Below, piece after piece: positions 45,901 to 57,800 of a DNA stretch of 64,000 nt. The translations under genes were made by a program, and so were the position numbers. Position 1 is the stretch's first letter, and each line of letters opens with the position of its first letter. Under the pieces are notes generated by a model that worked only from the letters and a program-made list of their open reading frames with translations, was not told where the DNA came from and ran no database searches. This stretch comes from Lepidodermella squamata (Eukaryota > Gastrotricha): contig JBLDXI010000054.1 in NCBI GenBank assembly GCA_047495785.1, forward strand, positions 3,410,001 to 3,474,000, written 5' to 3'.

Positions 45901-48900
45901 GCATAAAACGGGTTTAATTACCTATAGATCCGCGTCGCTTCAGCCGGTTCATGCTGTTTGTGGCGGACGCGACCCCGAGCGCTGGCTGGTGAGGATAATA
46001 GCCGTTTGCGTTAACAGCTGTCGCCGGTATCATCATGAGCCCACTCGTCGCAACATCGGCCACTCGCCGCAGCGTCGGCGTCGAGACAACACCCGCTGTC
46101 GTATCAGGCGCCCCGGCACTCACCATCACCGAAGTTGCGCTCCTCTTCGCCGTAAACTGCGCCTGGCCATTGCTACCAGCTGCTGTTGACAAACTCGCGT
46201 GGTACGACTGCGACATGGCCACCGCTCGGCCGTTGAACATCGGCGGCGACGGTTCGTGGCGCAGGCTGCTCACGCCCGACGACATCGACCCGGCCGGGCG
46301 CAGGAACTGCAACCGCAGCGTGTTGCCCAGCTTCGGGCTGCCCGACGCGCCGCTGTTCCCATTACCGTACCTCAGCAGTGTCATCACATCGGCAGGCATT
46401 TTGTTCTCAACGCTCTGCCCGTTGATGCCGAGCAGGATATCGCCCTGGCGTATAACCCCGGTGCGGTCGGCGAACGACGCCGGCCGCACGCTGTCGACGA
46501 CCATGCACGACCGGCCGTCGACGTAGGCGGCCGAGAGTGACAGGCCGATGTCTGAGCCGGACTGCCGGCAGAACTCCATGACCCATTCGTCGGAGGGCGA
46601 TGTTTTGCCGCCCTCGGCGCTGCTGCGTAGAATGTCGTATTCGATGAGAAGCCGCAGCGGCAACGGGTGGTGGTTCGGGCCGTTGTTCATTGTCGACTGT
46701 TGCGCGTGGAAGTCGGCGAGCAGGCCGTAGACGTCGTCGAGGTGCAGCCCGCTGAGGTCGGTGCCGTTGATGGCGAGGATGCGGTCGCCGGGCCGCACGC
46801 CGCCGTCGCGGTGCACGGCGGTGCCGGGGCGGACTTGCACGACGAACACCGGACACGCGCGGTCACGATCGAGCCGCGCGCCGCCGCGCAGCACCAACCC
46901 GGCGGTCGGGCCACTCGCGGCGTCGCGAGGAATGACGATTTCCGTCCGTTTCGTTTCTACAGGCGCGCCACGTAGGCCATAGTCAACAAGCAGCGGCGAG
47001 CCCTTGTGCATTCTTGGTGGCGAGCCGGGCCGAGATAAAGCTACAAACAAACGCAAGTGATCAAACGAATTCGAAAGAATAGGCAAAGATCCACAGTGAA
47101 AAAAGACCAATACGCTTCTTACAATTGTAACACTTCTTCAAAAAAAGTTATAAGACGAGCGGTAACTTTATCGATTTCTAAAATGATCGTTAACAAATGA
47201 AACATGGAGTTTGGCAAAATCAAAACGAGGCTAGTCGTCATCATGGGTGCGAAAAACTTGGCTTAAAAGTTCCCCCGGCGAAAAATGCGGGCTCAACAAG
47301 TGCTTGAATTTAATAATTCGTCTCAGCCGATCTGAGGTGAGGAATCTCGTTAGATATTCGAAAATTTCGATCACGGCTACAGAAAATGCAAGAATGCTTC
47401 TCGAAAATGTTCCAAAACCTGGACATATTTTGGAAATTTCCAGAAAAAATCCAAATTTCCAAGCATTTTTTGGGCTTTTTTCTACATTTTTTTTATATAA
47501 TTGTACTGACGTTTCCATGTCTAATCTAAAAAAAATTAATTAAAAAAAAATTGAAGAGAGTGATTTCCCTTTCATATAAGATGGACAGGATCATCTTTAA
47601 TGATCGAAACGTTGATTCCGAATACTAAATAAAGGAAAAGCTACGATTCGCTCTTTTCAACAAGAGTCAAAAATACTTTTCGCAATTTCCTAGAAAATTC
47701 AGAAACTTCGCAATACCCCAATTCTAGATAACGGTCAAATGGCGAAAATATGATATTCCAATCAGAAAAACACGAAAACCCCCATGGTAACAATTTTTTT
47801 ACCTGATGGGCACAGTCGATAATGGAGTTCGAAAACAAGTGAATGGCGGCTGTTGCCGATAAGAGTCATGATTTCGCTCTGCTTAAGCCGAAGTGTCGAA
47901 ACGCCATTGATTGCCGTAATATAGTCACCAACTAGAATGCGATCAGTTCGATGCGCGGTTGAGCCTGGCTGAATGCTGATTACGTGAAGGCGATCTTCTT
48001 TATCAAAGCCACCTTAAAATACATAATAAATACAATAATATATATACATTTTCAAAACAGAGACAACGCACTGCCTAAAAAGTCTTATTCAGTAAATTTT
48101 ATTTGTCAGGGTCACGGCCTTTTGCTTATTGACAATACGAAAACAACAAATTTTAAACAAATCGGCCTTTGTAAAGCGCGACGCTAGCTCATTTAAATTT
48201 TAAAAAATTGAGGTTTTGTAGGGAAAATTATAGCCTAATCTCATTCTGAATCGATCGGCGCTAACATTGCTGCTATACCATGAGCAAAATCTCAGCTGTG
48301 CAAACAATTATTTCAGTAAATACAAAATCTGAGATTGAAAAGCTTTAAAAAAAAGTATTTTTGCATACCTGCTAAAATGAGGCCGAGATCTGAGCGACCA
48401 GTTTCGTTGGAGCGAACGAGTTCAACTCGGGTTTTGCCAGCTACAATTTCCTCGCCACTTGTTAGGCCATTAGAAATAGCCGGAATGGGCGACGACTGCG
48501 GAAGCAGCGAGCAAACAGGCGGCAGTACCGTGTCGTCGAGGCCGCAATTAGCCTGGCACGGTCCAGCGCCATTGCCACTGTCGTGGAACGGCTGCTTATG
48601 TCCCGACTTCTTGCTCGTTTTCATCGATGACGAACGACCCGAGCAGGTCGATGCCTGCACGGGCGGGATCGGCGAGTCGGGCAGTGTGTCTGCATTCTGC
48701 TTGTGTTTATTCTTACTCGAAACCATGTTTCGTTGGCTGTTAAACGGCGACGATGAACATGCTGGCACCGATGCGCTTCTACGCGGGCAGCGGTGATTTT
48801 GCAACAGTGACGATTCGCTTAGCGACCAAGTTTTATCTCTCAAATAATAAGACTGCAACTGGTGGTGGAGGATCGGCGAGTGAAACGGCTTACTAGTGTA

Positions 48901-48972
48901 ATCTAGCACAAAATCATCGTTATTTCGGGCCGTAAAAAAGTGTTGTTGTCCACTCGTTAAAAAACGCGCCAT
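42994..48972 (-). CDS. GRIP1: GRIP-type multi-PDZ scaffold protein (six PDZ domains)
   Basis: Seven exons (48369-48972, 47803-48012, 45922-47040, 45541-45823, 44770-45105, 44578-44714, 42994-44519; introns 356, 762, 98, 435, 55 and 58 nt) encode 1404 aa. After a Ser-rich N-terminus of about 180 residues come PDZ1 (LGLILAGGFD), PDZ2 (AGLVLRGGARL, RPGDRILAINGTDL), PDZ3 (IGLSLSAAY, RQGDILLGINGQS), PDZ4 (GLTIQKS, GDRVLQINGHAL), PDZ5 (SLGLAAVAL, ISDIRRGSVAYR, VGDEIISVNSS) and PDZ6 (PLGIGLARTDNPFYP, GDYLVAVNDLDL). Segments such as VEFDVADSF...FHVRLPN and FISDIRRGSVA parallel the PDZ4-PDZ5 junction of GRIP1/2. The last 400 residues are disordered with a basic end, and I see no seventh PDZ. GRIP proteins cluster AMPA receptors and Eph ligands and act in muscle guidance in flies. 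Confidence 0.85.
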
Positions 48973-51900
48973 CGAGAGAACGAGCGCGGTGCAAAATTAT
49001 TTAGGATGAGCAGGCAACGCGCGGACGATATTAGCGCACAGCCGATAAAAAAAACACAAAGTGGTGCGGCTGGTGTGAAATGTCATCTAATATATACGCA
49101 CACAAGTAATGATGATAGGGGAAGCGGGGCGCCAAATTGGTGCCTGCCGGTTTTACGCCGGGCTTACGGCACCGTGGCGCGAGTATCTTATTAAAACGAG
49201 CAGGCGACTAAGCAATCAACGGTTTTTTAATGAGAAAACTGAATATATCGCGGCCGCCCATCTTCGGATGAGAAGATAAATCCATCGATCGTGCGCACAA
49301 ACAATTTTTAAGGCGGTCTTTTTATTATTTCGAGTATTAGTATTTTTGGCGGCGGTATTTAGCCGCGGATGTGACTGACGATGCCAGTTGCCGAATAATG
49401 ATGATGATATTAGTCAAGCTAATGAAGACGACTCCTAGGAATATGGTATGTTATGAAGACGGTAATATAATAATCGTTTATCGTTACGGCAAAAAGCCGT
49501 GTGTTGGCGCGACTTTTGCTCCTTGTTGACGATGACGACGACAATAAACGTTGGCGTGTGCGCGCATTCGGGCTCCGGGGTACAAAACGGTGGCACTGCG
49601 TAAACACGAAACGGTGGCGCGTTCAAGCAAACAGTCGTCAGACGTTTCAGGCCCAACAACAACCACAACAATAATAACAATCGCGCGCGTACTAGGTAAG
49701 TACAAGTTGGGTTTATTAGTCACCCTAAAACACAACCAGCCGTCGATGTTACAATGGCGGCAGCAGCGGCGGCGGCGGCGCCACTAGTAGCAATATAATG
49801 AGCAATCTCGTTCGCCGAAAAGAGAACATGAGATCTTATTGATGGCGCGGGCCGCCAGACTCGACTTGACTTGCCTCGCTCATCGCGCAAGGTGACCTAT
49901 GCTTCCTAGGTGTTTGCACCTACCAGCAATCTAATTTATATTAATATGTTACCTATTTCGCTCGCTCGCTACCTGTGTGAGCAGCACTCGAGAAGGCCAT
50001 TTATTAAGCCAAGTGGGCCGTCATCAAAAGCCATCGGCAAACTTCACGCCGGCCTCGTGTGGATCCGCCACCGAGCTTAATAACGAGCCGCCTGTGCCTA
50101 GCATCATCATCAGCCTCATGGCCAGCGGCTGGTGATAACGCACCACACACTTGTCCGACGCCTGAGACAACGACCGGATATGTGCTGGTTTATCGGCAAA
50201 TAAAATCAAAGTCATTAGCATAATACTACTAATTTTACTGCGTCTTATGTCAAGGCCAATTCATTGCTACTACGATAATTTATGTCGCCGGCTTAATCAA
50301 GTGCGCCCATATAGCCAAAAGGCGCCACTTCAATTCTAAATTTGTTGATAAATTAAAGCTTCCCTAATCGCTAAAAAGCTAAAAATTGTGCAATTACTGA
50401 GTCGGGAACATAAGGGCAACCTTAATTTGTAAAAATGATGCTTCGGAAACAGATTACGTGGAACTCAACTGTTCCCGTTAGTTGATGAACGGTTCCATAT
50501 TTTCCATACTTTTCTTCGAACTTGTAAAGAAAGATAAATAAAAAATTGTGCGGGAAAAATCGATGCTTGAGACAACTTGAAATTATCCTAAAACATCAAC
50601 GCGTAGAACAAAATTTCACTTCAGTTAATTGAAAATGCAGAGTGAAAAAGGCGGCAGACAACGTTGAATAGCACACGAGAAGGTAGAGTAATATGATGAT
50701 ACTAGCACGACACGGCTGAAGATGCCTGTGTTTCAGGGCAAAAACGCCATGGAATATTTGGGCTGAGAGGTTGTAACTTATTCGGAGCGAAGAAGGTTTC
50801 AATAACAATGGTAATTGCGGTAACAGATATTAAAATATTTGCAACCAGCTTAAAGAAATATAGGCGACCCCGGGTTTATAAATATAAGCGCGCTGGTTTG
50901 AGTTATAGAAGTTGCTGAGCGAAAATGTTACCTGTTATAAGAATAGCAAACAAAGGTGTGCGATACGCGCATACCTAAGGGCAATTGTTACCTTAATATA
51001 AGTACACTAATAGCAATAATAACACAAATTTTCGAAATGGTTACAACCTGCGGTTATAATGTAATTGCATTATAACTTGCCCGTTTCTATTATCGCCAGT
51101 GTGCTGCAATCGCAAATAAATTAGCGAGCTCGAGTAAACTGACATTCGAGTGGTTCGACCGGTGGTCGAGTGCCAGCACTATCTAGCCTAAGATAATACT
51201 GGGCGCACAGGTTCCGACCAGGTAACAACTGCTGAAGATATCTTCGTTAGCCTGGCGTTGCGTAACTCAGCTGAAAATTCTCGACTCTCAGGAAGCGAGG
51301 AAAAGATCTTCTATTGCGTTGTTATTAAAACATTTTAACGCACTGCAATAACACATGTGATGCGCTACTTACTGCCCCCTAATAGTAGGTATGTTTTGGC
51401 AGGTGAGCCTATTAACAGCTGATATGCTAAATCTCTAAGCTGGTTGCACAATGGTACGGCGGAGATTTGACGCTGATTTGAGCCGGAGCGCGTAATTAGA
51501 CGCCGGCGATAAGCGTTTATTGGAGGGGGTTTAATTTTTGACAAGGGCGGGGATTATTTTTAGCGCTTAACGTGTCACGTTTCGATATCGCGAAAAATTA
51601 TCGATAAAACGCGTGACTTTGTTATTATTATCATCGTTCGCAGTTTGCCGACAATAAATAATTATCTAGATAATATTATTAGAAAATAATAATAAACCGG
51701 CGAAAAATAATGTCAGGGTGTTGGTATAGCCGAGAGAAAACAAAGAGGCGCATTCTGGCCTTTTCACTCCTCGGCAAGAAAGCAGCTGAGATTGTTTGTA
51801 AACAAAACAAAACACATTGCGCACCCTGGAGAGAAAAAGCGGCGCGCTAATTTTTACAGTTCCCGATATCAGTTGTGTTATAATAGCAGCAGCGCAAAAA

Positions 51901-54885
51901 CACCAACATCACACAGCCGTCTTTTCACACCCTTTGCTCATCGCGTGGAGCAAATAGGGAAGCCGAGATATTTTTAATGCTATAATGATAATGTTATATC
52001 TTTTTGTCTCGGATCTTCTGGGAGTTTTCGCTATCACACGTTGCCAAGGCGGGCTTTATTAAGAGCAGACGAGATGATAATAAAAGATATAGCTAGTATA
52101 CCCATTTTGAGCACTCGAATAAGCGCTAATTGTAGCCCTGTTTCGCATATTATATTCTGGAACAAAAGGCGAGAAAATAGATCGTGAAGAAATACAGTAT
52201 ATACTAATAACGAGTAAGTTGTTAAAGCCGCGACCTAGTTTCGAAATGAAAAAAAATGACTAAAATTTGATTTGTATCACTTGATCGGAAAACTCATATC
52301 AACTATTGAATCTAGTTGTCTGTCATAATTTTCTCGCGAGAATGAAGTTTAATCGCGAAATAATGACCGACGCGCTAAAAATGTGCGCATCCCATTTACA
52401 GAGACGAAAAACTAATGCGTTGGTACCACTGACTCGAGCGCGATGATATATCGTTATTATAACAAACGCAGAAGCGAAATGCGAGCAACAAACAGCGCGC
52501 GAGAGAGAAGTGACGCGCTAATTTGGCCAAACCAGCTTAATATCGCATACATTTTTCTTGAAAAATATTTATAAGGGTTACGATGATAAATGTTGTATAT
52601 AATATGCATTTATCTCATCAGCACCATCATCGCCGTCAATTTTATATAACATTTCTGAAAATGCGAGAAAATGGCTTACTTATAAAAGCAGCTAAAAATG
52701 TTCCTTTTAAGGTAAATGACGAGACGCTATTTTCCTCATAAGTTAATGGTGTCAATAAAAATAAAAATATTACGCGCAAAAATTGTCTCATCACGATCAT
52801 CAGCTGTTATCAAGAGCGTCATCTATCGTTAGTCACTACACACGCTAAAAATTTGTGTTTGATGAGCTCTTCTTATTGCTATTATCGGACCTGGCAAGTC
52901 AAACTCCACTCCCACTGTTATATAACGGGGCCGAGAGGGCGCATAAGATAATATATTTTCGTTTTATATATAAGATATCAACGTGGACAGAAGAGTATAT
53001 AATCATAACTACCTTAAAGATACCTATATAACTCCCTACTATATAGCCGTAAATCCGGGCTAGTGAAGTTTGCCGATATGACAGCTGCTAGCTTTTCCGC
53101 CTTCAAAGTCTGTCAGCCGCCGCATTGCGTCAACGCAAGGGTTATGCCAATACACGTGCCTGTATCGGGCGGGCTACAAAGCGGCTGCCTAAGCGCACCG
53201 GAAAAGGGGTGACAAGAAGACGAAGAGCCTAATACAGTAATAAACTTATTTATGCGAGTCAAGATCATTTGTTTGTTACGTTTGAAGGAGCACAATCGCT
53301 GAGACGATACACCGGGGTAAGTTAGACGAGTTTTCAACGGCCACTTGAACGCGAACTAAAAACGCTAAAATCTGAACCCGAAATTGCGGTATGTGCGCAT
53401 CAATAAAAATATGCGCAACGTTGTTTGCCTGCTGTCATCGTTATTTTTTTCGGGTAACCAACGACCCGCCAGCCAGCCAGACGATGGCGCGCGCGCCAAG
53501 GTGATGACAACCCTCCAAAAGATGTGATTGCGAACAATGAAGATCCGGCGGAGAAAAAACTGCGCAACGTTTTTGTTTACCCCATGCGCGCGCGCGCTCG
53601 CACGTGTACATCGGTAGCCGCTCCCCCTTATAATAATGTTTGCATCTTTTTACCAATATGTATATATCGCGCACATACTCGGCGTCACGCAGTTTTGACT
53701 CGCAATAAAAGCGACCTAAAGCTGGCATAAGGAGCCACAAGACACGTATTTCATGGCTCATGTAGAAAATGTGGCACCGTGCTCGTGGCTCTTGCCCTCC
53801 TGCCCGTTAATGAATTGATGACCGGAGAAAAAAACATCATTCTCATAGACATTTCGGTTGGCATAATTGATCACGGGTTTTAGAAGTGAAAAGTGGCTCA
53901 CGCGCAGGTTCCGAGTGGCTTGATCCATATTGTTAGTAATACGCACCTGCGTTGTATTACGCCGTTCTCAAATATCGTTCCGCCATTGTTTTTGACCCGA
54001 GAAAAAATTCGATTTTTTTGTATAGCCCCATCGGCGCCAGCTCTCTCAATACACTCTCAAAATAGCCTAAGGTAATACAGATGGCCGCATGCTGGAAAAA
54101 GTGTCAATTGCAATTGAATTGTTCTCACAGCTTTGCGCGTCTGGGGAATTTCTCGTCGCCGTTTTCAATCGCCTTCATTGCATTATATCAGTCTGCACCA
54201 GAAATCGCTTTTTATCTTCCAGAATTTTTATTATTGTTATTTTAAGATCGTTGTTTTTCAAGTTTACACTATCACTATATTTTCGAGACACAGCAGATGA
54301 AGCGGGGAGAAAGAGATGTAGGGCACCGATCAATCATCAATTAATTAAAAGAGATGCAACAGAAAAATGTGTAAAAACAAAGCGGCAGTAGAATGATAAT
54401 AGTTTGAATATCAATACACAAGATTACAAGAAGTAGTAACAAAGAGTTTTGCTATATAACGGCGGTAGATCGTCAGAGACAGATAAAGGTGATCCGGAAC
54501 AAAGTCGCGCTATCGCTGGAGCGAGGTAAATCCGGCGGCTGATTCGGAAAAGCACGTTCAGAGTCACGGCGTATTTACCCGAGACACAAACATCAGGTGG
54601 AGCAACGCTGCGCATTCGTCATTACAGGAGAAGTATAAAGATCAAGATGATGCTAAATAACAACTCATCATTACGTTAAGTAGCAAATGATTAGCGAAGA
54701 GACTGAGCCGAAAACACAGCGAGACAATGCGGTGACACTCGAGCGAGACAGTCAAGTTTTTTTCCTCTTTCCGCATTACAAGATAAAATAAACGAAATGG
54801 GTAAATAATAACAAGAAATTATGCGCCTCGTATCATCAACACTAGAGTTGGGCCGGGGAAGTGGTTGTTTATCACTGCTGACAAG
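48973..54885. other. 5.9-kb gene-free region upstream of GRIP
   Basis: The longest stretch without a gene in the window, between the GRIP start and the kinesin 3' end (both minus). It is AT-rich with many CG- and GCGC-containing islands and a GGC/GCA-rich patch at about 49750-49790. Short frames (49419-49787, 53441-53761) overlap in all frames and show no coding character. A GGTTCGACC at 51152-51160 resembles a tRNA B box but has no A box or cloverleaf. Probably regulatory DNA or unrecognised non-coding RNA. Confidence 0.5.
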
Positions 54886-57800
54886 TTACACATAACTCGT
54901 GCCACCATCGTTGCTGTCGAACGTTGGAAGTAGATGAGATTGCACGTTCTTAGCCGTATCTGCGCCTCGTTTGCGCGTGCTGCGAGTTGGAAGGCTCTGC
55001 GTTTCGACAGGTTCAACGACAGTTTCATCGTTTTCTTCCGCTGAAATTTATTTTCAAAAATTAGAAAAATAATACATTGATGGAGCGCTACGAAGGGCAC
55101 TATTGTTGGGCGAAATCGAGTCAATTCAATCTCAAGCGAACCAATAAAAGTTGCAGCTATTTAACATTGAAAAGGATGAATTAAAATTTTGCAATTAGGA
55201 CTAAATATTTTTACATCTAATAAAAAAGTCTCAAGAGTTTGATTATGCATAACGAAGCTTTTTTCTGCATACTGGAGCACTTCAAAGTGAACACTAACTT
55301 TCAAGTAAGTATTCGAAATTTGGTAAATTTTGGGCACGGTAACATTAGTAAATGTTTCAACTGATTTGAAAAGGGAATTACTTATAGCGGAACCAAATCA
55401 ATTTCAGAAGCTAATAAAAATGAGAAATCGATCGAAATTACGATTCAATTTATCTCACTATCTAATATCATCAGTACTTAGGAAATTGGAAACCCAAATC
55501 CACATCCTAATTTTACAACTCAACTTTTGAAAACTCAAATGGTTCGGTGCCTAAGTATTCCACTTTGGATCCGCTACAGGTAATTTTAGTTTCGTAACAG
55601 GTAAATTCCACAAAAAGCTTGCGGGAATGCATACCGAAATCTAGGCCAAATTAAATATACCCGCTTTAAATTTCATTGGGAAGCTACATTTGAACCATCC
55701 CTACACAGTCGGGGCCTAGCTTCTTATTTGATTGAAATTCAAATCATACGTTGATCAGCTGGTTGATTGCGTTGACGCCCTCGAGCGCGGGCTCGGGTGA
55801 TCGGAGCTGCTTTAGTGCCCGCCCTAGTTGTCACCACTGTTTCCTCTTCATTCGATTGGACAACCTCGGACTGAACCTTCGTCATCTGCGGCACCGATTC
55901 CGTTGAAACCTCCTCCTTCTTACCCCGACGGCGACGTTTATTCGAAGCATCAGCGACCTCCTCATGATGCTCTTGTTCAACTAATTCGGGCGGAATCGCA
56001 GCAGCTTGGATCTGGGCAGTGACCAACGCGTCCATTTCTGTGTCGGAAGGCTCAAGTTCGGGCTCGACCGGGGTGTCTTGCTTCCGCTTGCCGGTTCGCT
56101 TGTTGCCACCACCTCTACCCCGTGTAACGTTATTATTGCTACTACTCGGCGGCCGTTCGTTATCCTCGACAATTTTCGCAATTTGAGCTTCCTTCGTCGC
56201 CAAAACACTTTCAAGCCGTTCGACATTACCAGAGAGGCGTTGAACTTCGTGCTCCAGTTCGTTGATTCGAGCGTTCTTCTGGCTAATGACATCTCGCTTT
56301 TCGGACAATTCACGGGCCATTTTTGTGTATTGAGCGGTCTCACGCTTCTCCTCCTGCCGTTGCATGTCGACAACCTCCTGCAGGTCGCTGATCTTCTTCT
56401 TCAAATTCGAGCAATCCGCATTAACTTGAGCCAATTCGTTGGATAACGAGTGATTCTCCGCAGATTTGTGCTTCAACGCGTCTTGAAGTTCAGCCAATTT
56501 GTTTGAAGCTGTCGTCAAACGGTTGTTCAAAGTTTCCATTTCCTCCCTCAGTTCAGCCGCCTCCTGCTGCTTTTCATCAGCCAATCGAAGAGATCGCTCC
56601 TCCTTATCACGGGCAGCATCTCTGTCCTTTCGAAGAACGGAAATTTCAGAATCTTTATCGCGAAGATCGGCCTCGAGACCGCGGATTCGGCCGTTGAGCG
56701 CCTCCTCCATAGCATCACGATGTTCGTTCAAATTACGAATCCTGTCTTCTAAGGCACTGACTTGCTGAGATTTCGAATTTTCGAGTAACAGCCGCAGTTG
56801 GCTGATCACTTTCTGACTCTTATGAACGCGCTCAGTCATCACAACCAGTTGTCGTTCGACACTGCTCAACGCTTGGTAATGCGATCGAACGGTTTTGTCC
56901 ATCGCACTAGTGACTTGAGATTTAAACGTTGAATATTGCCCGATCAGTTCAGTTTCTTTCATCAGCAATTCCGTATTTTCAGCTCGCTGCTTTGCCAAAA
57001 TGTCCTCAAGCTCCGCAACCTTGGTCGCATGCTCCTCCGTCAAATCCTTGATTTGCAGCCTCTGGTTGCCGATTGTCTTTTCAGCATCATCGAGGCGCAT
57101 TTCCAGCTTGGATATTATTAGCATTTTCGCGTCTAGCAACGCTTTCGCATCGTCTTCACAATGCCTGGCCAACATGGAACGTTCGTCGTCGAATTCAGCC
57201 CTGCAGCGTTCAATTTCTTGGCGAGCGTCGATCAATTCAGCCTCGACAGCTGTGAAGCGATTCGATAATTGATCGTAGTCGGCGTTTTTCGCCCGAATAG
57301 CTGCTTCAAGTTCGCTGATTTTCGAGCTGATGCGATCGACTTCCGCCTGTTTCAATGTGTTGAGATCAGCCATTTCCGCCTCGAACTTCTGCTCCATTTC
57401 ATGCTTTTTCGTTTTCAGGTCTTCGAAATTTGCGGTCAATTCGGAAATTTGCTCAGTTTGCTTTGTTGAAGCGTTTCGAAGTTCATTAAGCTGCGATTCG
57501 AGGGCCAATGCTTCTGACGATTTTTCTGCCAAATCCGAGACAGCTTTCTCGTACATCGCCTCGAAATCTTTGAGACGAGCAGCTGAGCCCTCCAAATCAA
57601 GGATTCTTTGTTGAAGAGAATGGATTTCAGCTGACTTGAGGCTGACTTCTTCAACAGATTTTTCATATGTAGCTTGGAGATCCTTCAGCTCAGAGGCGAG
57701 AGAAGCCTCATCCGAGCTCATGCGGTGCTTCAATTCATTCACGGATGATTCGAGACGGCAAATCATCTCCTGCAGCGAATCTACTTCCGACTGCTTTTGG

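Noticed and set aside
46035-46982. Several overlapping frames in both directions opposite GRIP exon 3
   Set aside because: The region is GC-rich, so stop codons are rare in every frame. Only the minus frame encodes recognisable PDZ domains.
47231-47543. Opposed frames of 95-98 codons inside the 762-nt GRIP intron
   Set aside because: Both strands are open because of AT/GA-rich low-complexity sequence; no PDZ or other domain, and splicing skips the segment in phase.
51152-51160. GGTTCGACC resembling a tRNA B box
   Set aside because: No A box at the proper distance and the flanks do not fold into acceptor, D and anticodon stems.
53441-53620. CGCGCGCG-rich patches considered as possible CpG-island promoter
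   Set aside because: Too short and scattered, with no start codon of a gene nearby; reported only within the regional description.
53441-53761. 106-codon minus-strand frame upstream of GRIP
   Set aside because: Overlaps CG-dinucleotide repeats, lacks an in-frame splice structure, and matches no family.
55739-55750. Stop codon directly ending kinesin exon 5 taken as the true C-terminus
   Set aside because: A phase-matched donor and acceptor lead to a further coding exon; kept only as a possible alternative end.
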